A DNA stretch of 64,000 nt from Bacteroidetes bacterium HLUCCA01. Lineage in GTDB: Bacteria; Bacteroidota; Rhodothermia; Balneolales; HLUCCA01. Within the stretch, counting starts at the first letter, position 1; each line of letters opens with the position of its first letter. Both the position numbers and the translations under genes were made by a program. Where the stretch lies: NCBI GenBank assembly GCA_001314545.1, contig LIHN01000001.1:212180-276179 (forward strand), given 5' to 3'. Below are positions 54,873 to 62,919 of the stretch, piece by piece. Under the pieces are notes generated by a model. That model searched no databases. It was given only the letters and a program-made list of their open reading frames with translations, and was not told the DNA's origin.

Positions 54873-55882
54873 AAGTTCATAAGGATGGCTTTCTGGGCAT
54901 GAAGCCGGTTTTCGGCCTCGTCAATGTGCCTGGCGTTGGGTCCATCCAGAACACAGTCTTCAACTACCACATTTCTGCGCACGGGAAGGCAGTGCATGAA
55001 ACTGGCATTTCGGGTGCGATTCATTAGATCACCGGTCAGCGTCCAGTTATTGTACACCTCGGTTCGTAAGCGGGCTTCTTCGAGTGGATGATCATAGATC
55101 AATGGCGAAGCCCAGCTTTTGGCATAAACCACATCGGCATTTTCAAGTGCGTCCGCCTGGTTATGGGAAATTTCCAGCGAGCTTCCGTGCGCAGTGCACT
55201 GCGATTCAAACTTCTGCATAAATACCGGATCGGGTGTCATCTCTGCAGGGCATGCCAGTGTTACATTGATTCCGCTTCTGCTGGCCATATCCAGCACAGA
55301 AAAAGGGACCGCCTGTGGCAAGGGTGAGGGGTGTGGGGCCCAGGTGAGTACGAGTTTCTTCGTGGAGATGTCTTGTTGTCCGAACAGCTCACGCAGTGTC
55401 ATCCAGTCGGCCATGGCCTGACAGGGGTGCTCCATAGCGCTTTCCATATTGATAACCGGTACCGATGCGTATCCGGCAACATCGCGAATAAGCTGGTCGG
55501 CATAATCCGCGTCTTTATTTTTCAACGACGAAAAAGCCCGGACACCAATGGCATCACAGTAGCGGGATAGGACCTGTATGGCCTCTTTAAGGTGCTCGGT
55601 TTTATTGCCGTTCATGACGGCACCAAGTTCGGTCTCAAGGGTCCAGGAACCGGCCCCCGGAGCAATAATGGATGTGCCGGCACCAAGGTGGATGGCGGCA
55701 GCTTCAAAAGAGACTTTCGTGCGCAGTGAGGGATTGAAAAATAGCAGTCCCAGAACCTTGCCTTCTGCTTTTTTGCTTCTGTAATTGCGTTGTTTAAGAA
55801 TCTGAGCCTGATCAATAAGTGCGTTGAGCTCCGCGTCAGACCAGTCTGACAGGCTCAGAAAATGTTTAACTGGAGAGGACAT
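54854..55882 (-). CDS. argF': N-acylornithine carbamoyltransferase (AOTCase/SOTCase type)
   Basis: Carbamoyltransferase fold, 342 residues from ATG 55882. Carbamoyl-phosphate motif FFNPSLRTKVSFEAA, HPCQAMADW and HCLPVRRNVVVED. The W of GAGSWTLETELG and TWAPHPSPLPQAVP, a proline-rich loop, occur in N-acetyl- and N-succinylornithine carbamoyltransferases, not in ordinary OTCases, which have an SMG loop. The residue that separates acetyl (Glu) from succinyl (Pro) enzymes is Thr here (NGNKTEHLKEA). Overlaps argD by 17 bases. Confidence 0.9.
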   Translation of the reverse strand: MSSPVKHFLSLSDWSDAELNALIDQAQILKQRNYRSKKAEGKVLGLLFFNPSLRTKVSFEAAAIHLGAGTSIIAPGAGSWTLETELGAVMNGNKTEHLKEAIQVLSRYCDAIGVRAFSSLKNKDADYADQLIRDVAGYASVPVINMESAMEHPCQAMADWMTLRELFGQQDISTKKLVLTWAPHPSPLPQAVPFSVLDMASRSGINVTLACPAEMTPDPVFMQKFESQCTAHGSSLEISHNQADALENADVVYAKSWASPLIYDHPLEEARLRTEVYNNWTLTGDLMNRTRNASFMHCLPVRRNVVVEDCVLDGPNARHIDEAENRLHAQKAILMNLWNLSL

Positions 55883-57041
55883 CGTTAAGCTCCTTTGCAA
55901 ATTCGGTTATAATTTCCGTTGGGGTTATGATAGGCGGCATAATTCGCATCACATTGGCAACGTCTGAAGTACCGGTTATCCAGCCTCTGCTGAATAATTC
56001 CCTGACTACCGGACGCGATTCTACGGGCAGTTTAAGCCCGATGAGGCAGCCTTTTCCGCTAAGGGTGACCGGACTGTCTTTGAGTGCCGCAGAAAGTGCA
56101 TCATAGATGAGCGGAGCTCTTTCTATCAGATTATTATCGGCAATTTCTTTCAGTGTTGCCTCGCACGCTGCACTGGCGAGCATCCCTCCTGCAAAAGTGG
56201 ACCCAAGGTCGCCATGAACCAGCTGGCTGCCTATGCGTTCAGGCATGAGAACCGCACCGATCGGAAATCCCGATCCTAAACTCTTGGCGAGGGTTATCAG
56301 ATCGGGTTTCATGCCGGTATGTTCACAGTACGAAAAGGCGCCTGTTCGACCAACACCGGTTTGAATTTCATCAAAGATGAGTATTACTCCGAACTCATCA
56401 CAGATGGAACGTACCTGCCGGAAGTAGTCATCAGCGGCAGTATTACATCCGTTTATACTCTGGATAGGTTCCAGAATGAAAGCAGCGGTATCCGGATTGG
56501 TTATGAGATGTTCTCGCAATGCTGATGCATCACCAAATGTAACGAATGAGACATCCGGCAGTGCAAACTGAAACGGCTCTCGTAACTTTGGCGCATGTGT
56601 GACCGACAATGAAGCCAGTGTTCTGCCGTGCCATCCACCGAGGGTAGAGACTAATTTGGTTCGACCGGTGATTTTCCAGGCTATCTTGATGGCATTTTCA
56701 TTGGCTTCGGTCCCGGAGTTGCAAAAAAATACCCGATCGAAGCCATCCGGAGCCATTTCAACCAGTCGTTCCGATGCCCGGGCCCGGGCCGGATTATACA
56801 CTACATTGGAGTAGAACATGAGCTGTCCGGCCTGACGATGAATTGCATCGGTAACTGGCTTTGGGGAATGTCCGAGAATGGCCACACAGTGTCCACCATA
56901 AAGATCGGTGTAGCGCTTTCCATCGGTATCAAAAAGGTAAATACCTTCTCCCCGCTCAAATACAACCGGATACCTTGCGTAGGTTGAAGCCTCATAACGG
57001 TCTTCAATTGCTTTCCAGTCTGCGTCTTTATTAGTTGTCAT
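55866..57041 (-). CDS. argD: Acetylornithine aminotransferase
   Basis: PLP-dependent class III aminotransferase, 391 residues, converting N-acylglutamate semialdehyde to N-acylornithine. Motifs: YLFDTDGKRYTDLYGG, FFCNSGTEANENAIKIAWK, GGWHGRTLASLS, IFDEIQTGVGRTG, and the PLP lysine in LAKSLGSGFPIGA. Could also act in lysine synthesis on succinyl-DAP semialdehyde, as E. coli ArgD does. 23 bases after argC. Confidence 0.95.
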   Translation of the reverse strand: MTTNKDADWKAIEDRYEASTYARYPVVFERGEGIYLFDTDGKRYTDLYGGHCVAILGHSPKPVTDAIHRQAGQLMFYSNVVYNPARARASERLVEMAPDGFDRVFFCNSGTEANENAIKIAWKITGRTKLVSTLGGWHGRTLASLSVTHAPKLREPFQFALPDVSFVTFGDASALREHLITNPDTAAFILEPIQSINGCNTAADDYFRQVRSICDEFGVILIFDEIQTGVGRTGAFSYCEHTGMKPDLITLAKSLGSGFPIGAVLMPERIGSQLVHGDLGSTFAGGMLASAACEATLKEIADNNLIERAPLIYDALSAALKDSPVTLSGKGCLIGLKLPVESRPVVRELFSRGWITGTSDVANVMRIMPPIITPTEIITEFAKELNDVLSS

Positions 57042-57064
57042 TTAATATAGGCTAAATAATTGTT

Positions 57065-58093
57065 CTACAATATATTACCCGAATGAAGCAAGCCTGTTTC
57101 CTCAGGTAAGTCAAACATAAGATTGAGGTTCTGAATCATCTGTCCGGCCGCACCTTTTCCCATATTGTCAATGGCAACACCGATGGTGAAATTATCAGCA
57201 TCCTGCTGCCAGCCGATATCTGCAAAAGCGGAACCGGCCACGGTTTTGAGTTCCGGGAGCTCTGATCGCAACCGTACCATAGGTGCATTGTAGTACACAC
57301 TTTCAAATATTTCGGACAGATCACAGGTTTGATTCAACTCGCCGGATAGGGTCATCCAGATGCCTCTGACAAATGGTCCTGAAACCGGTGTAAAGGCAAC
57401 GGATACGTTTTTTTCCGCAAGTATTCCCAACTGTTGCCCTACCTCACCGAGATGCTGATGTCTGAAAACTTTATAAGCTTTGAGATTGGAAGTCCGGGTG
57501 GAAAAATGGGTGGTTGGTGAGGCCGATGCACCGGAACCCGAAGATCCGGTAATCCCCGTTATATGCACGGTGCTTGTCAGCGCGTTGATGGCCAGCGGCA
57601 ACAGTCCAAGCTGAATTGCAGTGGCAAAGCAACCCGGATTTGCAACGTAGTCGCTTCCGCGCAGAGCAAACCGGTTGAATTCCGGTAAACCATAGGAGAA
57701 CCGGTCAAGCAATTCCGGGTGTGGATGCTTGAGATTATACCAGTTCAGATAGTCCTCCGAGGTCTTTAGCCTGAAATCCGATCCGATGTCAATTATTTTC
57801 CCCTTATAACCCGCCTGCAACAGTTTATAAACCGCCGCGGCCGACCTGCCATGGGGTAACGCCAGAATAACAGCGTCTGCATTTTCAAGGGCAATATCAT
57901 CTAATGGCAGGATGGTCATATCGTAGACCCCTGCATAAGCCGGATAGATGGAATCCAGTGTATTGCCGGCAGACTGATTCCCGTAGACGCGGACTACTTC
58001 AAAGACCGGATGGTACTGCAGGTAACGTAATGTTTCCATTCCGGTGTAGCCGGAGGCACCTGCGAGGGCGACTTGAATTCGTTTAGTACTCAT
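57065..58093 (-). CDS. argC: N-acetyl-gamma-glutamyl-phosphate reductase
   Basis: NADPH-dependent reduction of N-acylglutamyl phosphate. 342 residues: nucleotide motif VALAGASGYTGMETLRYL at the N terminus and catalytic C155 in VANPGCFATAIQLG, with GSSGSGASASPTTHF and HQHLGEVGQ behind. ATGA overlap with the stop of the P-loop gene X upstream, so the two are translationally coupled. Confidence 0.95.
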   Translation of the reverse strand: MSTKRIQVALAGASGYTGMETLRYLQYHPVFEVVRVYGNQSAGNTLDSIYPAYAGVYDMTILPLDDIALENADAVILALPHGRSAAAVYKLLQAGYKGKIIDIGSDFRLKTSEDYLNWYNLKHPHPELLDRFSYGLPEFNRFALRGSDYVANPGCFATAIQLGLLPLAINALTSTVHITGITGSSGSGASASPTTHFSTRTSNLKAYKVFRHQHLGEVGQQLGILAEKNVSVAFTPVSGPFVRGIWMTLSGELNQTCDLSEIFESVYYNAPMVRLRSELPELKTVAGSAFADIGWQQDADNFTIGVAIDNMGKGAAGQMIQNLNLMFDLPEETGLLHSGNIL

Positions 58094-59169
58094 ATCTTAA
58101 ATTCATCAGTAGATGATGCAGGAAGCATGAAGGCCGACTCGGCAACCCAGTCGCCAAGCTTGTTGGGATCACTGACTGCATTAACTGCACGGATACCCAT
58201 CGTATTCTGAATGAATTGAATCCCCACCAGATTATCCGTAACAGGGCCGGTAATAATGGTTATGCCCCGGCTATATCGCTTGCGAAAGAAGTGATCGGCA
58301 GCCCAGCATCCCATAAAATCTTGAGCGGCAACCACATGAACCGATGTAAACTTCTGAATTTCCTTGTCCATCAGCAGGCTGTCAACGCCGTAGGCACCAA
58401 TGATACCATCGCCAAACTCAAGCACAATCAGATCGGGCTTTTGCTGGTTGAGGTGTTTAATTAATCCTTTGGCCATTGGCAGGATGTTTTTACCGGTGGT
58501 AGACACCAGTCCGGCTTCTGAAAAATGAGTACAGGCTATTGCACCTTGATCCATCATGGACCGGACGTCCCGCATCAGGGAAGCCCCGGTGAGTTTTGCA
58601 GCTGCAACTTTATAGCCCTTTGCACTTAGTTGTCGGACAATCTGGGTTGCTGCCATGGTTTTCCCGACATTCATACAGGTACCCGTCACCGCAATGAGGG
58701 GAACACTTTCATTGAGTTCATATTCCCATTCAATTGCAAAATCCTGGATGCAGGCGTGCTTGTGAATATCCTCGTCTTTGAGCATGACGGCGCCCAGCAC
58801 CTCGGCCCGCATAGCAGGTCCGAAATCGGGATGGGGCGACTGACAAAAGCCGATAATTCCACCCATGTTCAGGATATGCAGCACATCGCCGGCTTTAATT
58901 GCCCGGGGTACTACCCCGCTGTACCCGCGTAAAGCCTGACGCTCACCGAGTGCCCCGACAACAACATCCCCTTTTTTGTAGGTTATGAAATCCCCGTCAG
59001 CATTCTCAATTTTGTTGTATGTATCCTTTTCGTCAAGTAACTTAACTGCAACAACATAGCCTTCCTGAGCTACTATACTTTTTGACAAGGTTAATTCGCC
59101 CTTGAGCTGTACAGCACCGGAGCTTGATGCGATGATATCCGCCGTTATAGTCTCGAATCCTGCTGTCAT
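58090..59169 (-). CDS. Uncharacterised P-loop protein X inside the arginine operon
   Basis: 359 residues. An N-terminal beta-rich domain (1-150: KKGDVVVGALGERQALRGYS, IKAGDVLHILNMGG) is followed by a P-loop domain with Walker A GTCMNVGKT (163-171), AAAKLTGASLMRDVRSMMDQ and LIVLEFGDGIIG. The P-loop part resembles BioD/MobB and the C-terminal domain of DUF1611 proteins; the exact family is not certain. Coupled by ATGA overlaps to argG and argC. No N-acetylglutamate synthase is recognisable in the operon, and DUF1611 member DgcN is, as I recall, reported to acetylate D-glutamate; so a synthase role is possible but unproven. Confidence 0.8.
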   Translation of the reverse strand: MTAGFETITADIIASSSGAVQLKGELTLSKSIVAQEGYVVAVKLLDEKDTYNKIENADGDFITYKKGDVVVGALGERQALRGYSGVVPRAIKAGDVLHILNMGGIIGFCQSPHPDFGPAMRAEVLGAVMLKDEDIHKHACIQDFAIEWEYELNESVPLIAVTGTCMNVGKTMAATQIVRQLSAKGYKVAAAKLTGASLMRDVRSMMDQGAIACTHFSEAGLVSTTGKNILPMAKGLIKHLNQQKPDLIVLEFGDGIIGAYGVDSLLMDKEIQKFTSVHVVAAQDFMGCWAADHFFRKRYSRGITIITGPVTDNLVGIQFIQNTMGIRAVNAVSDPNKLGDWVAESAFMLPASSTDEFKI

Positions 59170-60365
59170 GATGGGGTATTCTGATTAGCGATTTTTGAAG
59201 ATAGTGCGTAGAGTTTGGAAAATGCGCGGGCTTCCTGACCCGTCCAGCCGGTGCTTTCCTCGCCGTATTTGGCGAAATCGGCATTCATCAGACTGTTTGG
59301 AGAGTTAACACCAAGCGGGAACAGATTCCCATGACCGATGTAGACACGTGATGTCCCTTCAACAAGGCGTTGTGTACTGGTGAAGAAAGTTTCCACGTCC
59401 CGCATAACCGGATCGTAGAAATGCCCTTCATGAAGGAGCATTCCGTACAGATCGGCTTGCTGATCTTTGAGCTGCCGCTGCCATTTGGTGAGTACCAGTT
59501 TTTCGAGTTCTCTGTGGGCGAGGTACAAAATTGCGGCAACCGGGGCTTCAAAACCGATACGACCCTTGATTCCCAATATGGTATCGCCCAGATGCATGCC
59601 TCGTCCTACCCCGTGTTTGCGTCCTATTTCCAGCAAAGCCTGCAGAAGTTCGCGGGGTTTCATGGCTTGGGCGTTTAACGCCACCGGTAGACCACCGCGG
59701 AAGGTTATTTCAATCTCTTGAGCTTCATGCTGGAAGTGTGATGGATTTTTCAGGTGAGGAAACGCCTCAAAAGGCAATGCCTCCCCGGAGGTTGTTGTTT
59801 CCTTCCCACCGATGGTTGTCCCCCATATTCCGTCATTTACAGAGTAGTGCGTTGTTTTTTCATCTACATGAAAACCTCGGTCACGCAGGAAGCTGGTAGT
59901 ATGGGTACGGGTGAGCTCCTTATCGCGGATGGGGGTAAGAATCTCGGTTGAGGGCAGCAGGGTCCGGAGCGCGGCGTCAAAGCGGACCTGGTCGTTACCT
60001 GCGCCGGTTGAACCGTGTGCCACGGCCCATGCGTCCGTATTTTTGGCATAGATGGCAACCTGCTCAGCCTGTATGAAACGCTCGGCGCCAACGGATAAGG
60101 GATACGTGCGGTCGCGCAGAACATTGCCCATAATCAGGTATGCAATTACCCGGTCATAGAGCAAATCAAATGCCGGAACACACTCGAAATGAGCAGCACC
60201 AAGTTCGGCAGCGCGTTTGCCGGCCAGCTCAATCTGAGCGTCATCCAGACCCAGGCAATCGACCATCACCGCGTGTACGTCGGCCTGATAGGTTTCTATC
60301 AGATACGGAATACAAAAGCTGGTATCCAGCCCGCCGCTGTAGGCTAAAATTATTTTTTTTCTCAT
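59166..60365 (-). CDS. argG: Argininosuccinate synthase
   Basis: ATP-dependent condensation of citrulline and aspartate. 399 residues; PP-loop AYSGGLDTS at 8-16, AHGSTGAGNDQVRFD for citrulline/aspartate binding. The sequence is of the Bacteroidota type, differing from E. coli ArgG (447). First gene of the arginine operon, behind an Arg leader peptide and an intrinsic terminator. ATGA overlap with gene X. Confidence 0.95.
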   Translation of the reverse strand: MRKKIILAYSGGLDTSFCIPYLIETYQADVHAVMVDCLGLDDAQIELAGKRAAELGAAHFECVPAFDLLYDRVIAYLIMGNVLRDRTYPLSVGAERFIQAEQVAIYAKNTDAWAVAHGSTGAGNDQVRFDAALRTLLPSTEILTPIRDKELTRTHTTSFLRDRGFHVDEKTTHYSVNDGIWGTTIGGKETTTSGEALPFEAFPHLKNPSHFQHEAQEIEITFRGGLPVALNAQAMKPRELLQALLEIGRKHGVGRGMHLGDTILGIKGRIGFEAPVAAILYLAHRELEKLVLTKWQRQLKDQQADLYGMLLHEGHFYDPVMRDVETFFTSTQRLVEGTSRVYIGHGNLFPLGVNSPNSLMNADFAKYGEESTGWTGQEARAFSKLYALSSKIANQNTPS

Positions 60366-60380
60366 GGCGAAAACATCCCT

Positions 60381-60421
60381 GAAATAAAAAAGGGCAGAAC
60401 CTGATGAAGATTCTGCCCTTT
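60381..60421 (-). terminator. Attenuator terminator in the argG leader
   Basis: Read on the minus strand: an 11-bp stem AAAGGGCAGAA / TTCTGCCCTTT (60421-60411 with 60399-60389), an 11-base loop, and a T-tract (TTTTTTATTT, overlapping the stem end). It lies 33 bases after the leader peptide stop and 24 before the argG ATG. As an intrinsic terminator inside the leader it would stop transcription ahead of argG when arginine is plentiful. Confidence 0.88.
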
Positions 60422-60453
60422 GGATTTAGTTACATTCTGTGATGCAAACTACG

Positions 60454-60534
60454 TTAACGTACGGACACAACCTTCACCTCGCGGGTGATCCTGCGGAAAC
60501 GGCGCCTGTCTGAACGTGTGGTAGATGGTATCAT
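60454..60534 (-). CDS. Arginine leader peptide of the arg operon
   Basis: ATG 60534 to TAA 60454, 26 residues, 8 of them Arg, with a dense cluster S-D-R-R-R-F-R-R-I-T-R at 8-18 and a last Arg before the stop. A near one-third Arg content directly ahead of an intrinsic terminator and argG is the structure of a leader-peptide attenuator: stalling at Arg codons when charged tRNA-Arg is low would let RNA polymerase pass the terminator. Five of the eight Arg codons are CGC/CGT in ordinary usage, plus AGG twice. Confidence 0.85.
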   Translation of the reverse strand: MIPSTTRSDRRRFRRITREVKVVSVR

Positions 60535-60643
60535 AGGCGAAGAGATACCAACTATTTTAAATGATTGCAAGCATTTTATATGTATTTTTTAAAAAGTTAA
60601 TACCCGGATCCGGACGCTATCATGCCGTCCGAACAGATTTCAC
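60535..60643. promoter_or_regulatory. Divergent promoter region, arg operon and queG
   Basis: 109 AT-rich bases between the Arg leader (minus) and queG (plus) must contain both promoters. On the minus strand TTGCAA, 17 bases, TATCTC can be read, but the last box would be only seven bases from the leader ATG; TATAAAAT further upstream is another -10 candidate without a good -35. No ArgR-type operator is evident. Confidence 0.35.
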
Positions 60644-61597
60644 ATGACACACATCGAACAACGAACGCACCAGCTGCGCGAGTTTGCCAGCGAACTTGGC
60701 TTCCAGGTTTGTGGCTTTTCGAAGGCCCGCCGACTCATAGAAGAGGAATCCAGACTGGAAAGTTGGTTACGCGATGGTATGCACGGGGAGATGAGCTATA
60801 TGGAACGCAACTTTGACAAGCGGCTTGATCCGACGCTGCTTGTGCCCGGTGCACGCTCTGTAGTGAGCGTTATGTGCAGCTACAATCAGCCCGAGCTCTT
60901 CAGACAAACCGCTGCCCGCGATGATGTCCCTCGTATTTCCAATTACGCCCTGGGTGAAGATTACCACGTCGTGCTCAAAGACAAACTCTATGCACTCTTC
61001 AGCTACGCTGAAGAACTGGCTGGTGCAACCATCAACGGCCGGGTATTCACAGACTCTGCACCGGTACTGGATAAGGCCTGGGCACGTCTGGGCGGACTGG
61101 GCTGGATTGGTAAAAACAGCAATTTGTTGAACAAGCGCTACGGGTCCCTATTTTTTATCGGTGAAATGATTACGGATCTGGAATTTGTCTATGACCAACC
61201 GGTTGCCGATCACTGCGGCAGTTGCACCCGATGTATCGATGCATGCCCTACCGGTGCCATTTATGAACCCTACAAAGTTGACGGGAGCCGTTGCATTTCA
61301 TATTTCACTATCGAACTTCGCAAGGAAATACCCGAGGAGTATCATGCTGCAATCGGACAGTGGATGTACGGGTGTGATATCTGCCAGGATGTGTGTCCCT
61401 GGAACCGCAAAGCCGCACCCGGAACCGAGGAGCGTCTTAGGGCCGATCCTGAGATAACCATGAAGGAAACCCATTTCTGGGAGGAACTCAACCTGAATGA
61501 ATATCGCCGGCTTTTTAAAGGTAAAGCCGGCAAACGTGCTAAATTTGAGGGAATCAAACGAAATGTGCGCATCGCAGCCAAGAATCTTGGTCAGTAA
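60644..61597 (+). CDS. queG: Epoxyqueuosine reductase QueG
   Basis: Cobalamin- and [4Fe-4S]-dependent last step of queuosine synthesis in tRNA. 317 residues; N-terminal cobalamin-binding part with NYALGEDYH, DSAPVLDKAWARLGGLGWIGKN, then two clusters of cysteines, CGSCTRCIDACPTGAI and CDICQDVCPWNRKA. QueG-typical C-terminal helices; the HEAT repeat of longer forms is absent. Divergent from the arg operon. Confidence 0.95.
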   Translation: MTHIEQRTHQLREFASELGFQVCGFSKARRLIEEESRLESWLRDGMHGEMSYMERNFDKRLDPTLLVPGARSVVSVMCSYNQPELFRQTAARDDVPRISNYALGEDYHVVLKDKLYALFSYAEELAGATINGRVFTDSAPVLDKAWARLGGLGWIGKNSNLLNKRYGSLFFIGEMITDLEFVYDQPVADHCGSCTRCIDACPTGAIYEPYKVDGSRCISYFTIELRKEIPEEYHAAIGQWMYGCDICQDVCPWNRKAAPGTEERLRADPEITMKETHFWEELNLNEYRRLFKGKAGKRAKFEGIKRNVRIAAKNLGQ

Positions 61598-61653
61598 CCA
61601 TACCTTTTTCCTATCTTACTCTTATAAATTGGATACTCCCTGAAACCCCGGCT

Positions 61654-62160
61654 ATGAACAAGATATTACGGTTCGCCTGCTTGATTGTACTCACGGTCAT
61701 CGTATCGGGCGGCTGCACCTCCAACTCCGACCAGGAAGAGTTCGAAAGGCAAGCCTTCATCACCCCGGCCAATATCACACGTACCACAGCTGGCGGTGAA
61801 GTCCAGCAGAACGACCCGGACGACTGGCGAATTGCACCTATGTTTCAGGGGTTCGCGGAAATCATTCAGCCACCGTATCCCAACCCCTCTGCCGGACAAC
61901 GATTTACCCTGGAAATACTGGTTACCGGTTTAGAATCTATTTTTGGCCTGGAAATCTATACCCGTACTACCTTTGGCAGACCAGTGCTCATCTACACGGA
62001 CTCGCGCCGACCGCTGCCACCCGGCCTCACAGATGTCCTTATTGAACCTGCCTGGTTGAGCGCAAGCGGAACGTACAGCGGTGCCATCGGTTTGCACCGT
62101 ATTTTCATTTACGATGCCTCCGGAAACATGATTACCTATGGCGATTTGCAGGTAGACTAA
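61654..62160 (+). CDS. Hypothetical lipoprotein
   Basis: 168 residues: signal peptide with lipobox VSGGC (Cys21), an acidic linker, and a beta-rich domain containing IQPPYPNPSAGQRFTLEILV and IFIYDASGNMITYGD. PYPNP followed by an Ig-like strand pattern recalls sorting-domain-like folds, but the position is internal and not C-terminal. No family recognised. Two bases ahead of the next small gene, so likely in one transcript with it. Confidence 0.75.
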   Translation: MNKILRFACLIVLTVIVSGGCTSNSDQEEFERQAFITPANITRTTAGGEVQQNDPDDWRIAPMFQGFAEIIQPPYPNPSAGQRFTLEILVTGLESIFGLEIYTRTTFGRPVLIYTDSRRPLPPGLTDVLIEPAWLSASGTYSGAIGLHRIFIYDASGNMITYGDLQVD

Positions 62161-62162
62161 CC

Positions 62163-62429
62163 ATGAGAAAACTAACGAAATCGGAAATTAAGGTACTCAA
62201 CCAGCTCTATCACATGGAGTCGATGTACACTTTGCAGGACGAAACCGGCCTGCAATACGGAGAACTCTTTGACGACCTGACCAACCTGATCAGCTCCCGC
62301 CTGATTGACGTCTTTGATGGTGCCTCAGCTGTTAAACCCGGATTTTACGATCTTGACAACCTGGGTGACTACCATTTCAGAATAACCCGTCTTGGAATAT
62401 CAACCCTAATTAACAGTCATGGAACTTGA
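62163..62429 (+). CDS. Small helical protein, possibly winged helix
   Basis: 88 residues: LTKSEIKVLNQLYHMESMYT and LQYGELFDDLTNLISSRLID look like the helices of a winged helix, followed by a beta-hairpin (YHFRITRLGISTL). DNA binding is not assured, since basic residues are few. Overlaps the biotin carrier gene by 11 bases and follows the lipoprotein gene. Confidence 0.65.
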   Translation: MRKLTKSEIKVLNQLYHMESMYTLQDETGLQYGELFDDLTNLISSRLIDVFDGASAVKPGFYDLDNLGDYHFRITRLGISTLINSHGT

Positions 62430-62913
62430 AATTTTATCCGCAGGTGAAGCATTACACGTTACCTGTACCGAAGATTCCCTGCTCATTAATGGAAAAACGG
62501 TTAGTTATGCGGCTCACAAGGACGGGTCGGAAGGCATGCTGCTGAGTATCGACGGGAAAAGCTATCTGGCGTACGATGTGGAGTCAGGTGAAGATTACAT
62601 CGCATTTACCCTCAAAGGACATCGCTATCACTACAATGTCAAGAATGAACAGGCTATCCTTTTTGAAAAAATGGGGTTCAAGTCGGCCAGCAAGAAGTCG
62701 GAGGGCTTACTGAAAGCTCCGATGCCGGGAAAAATTCTGGATATCCGCGTTCAGCAGGGAGATACCGTTGAACCGGGCCAGACGGTTATTATTCTTGAGG
62801 CGATGAAAATGGAAAACGAGCTGAAGATACAGACCTCAGGAACCGTTATAAAAATGCATGTTGGTGTTGGGACCTCCGTGGAGAAGAATGCAACCTTAAT
62901 TGAAATTGGATAG
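62419..62913 (+). CDS. Biotin carboxyl carrier-type protein
   Basis: 164 residues. The C-terminal 75 form a biotinyl/lipoyl domain with LKAPMPGKILDIRVQQGDTV and the biotinylation motif EAMKMENE (Lys130). The N-terminal half is a beta-rich domain as in acyl-CoA carboxylase carrier subunits of Bacteroidota. No biotin carboxylase or carboxyltransferase gene adjoins it, so its partners must be elsewhere. Confidence 0.88.
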   Translation: MELEILSAGEALHVTCTEDSLLINGKTVSYAAHKDGSEGMLLSIDGKSYLAYDVESGEDYIAFTLKGHRYHYNVKNEQAILFEKMGFKSASKKSEGLLKAPMPGKILDIRVQQGDTVEPGQTVIILEAMKMENELKIQTSGTVIKMHVGVGTSVEKNATLIEIG

Positions 62914-62919
62914 GATATT

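Noticed and set aside
60381..60421. Hairpin as terminator of a plus-strand transcript or of queG
   Set aside because: The T-tract lies on the minus strand side only, and queG starts further downstream and runs away from it; it belongs to the argG leader.
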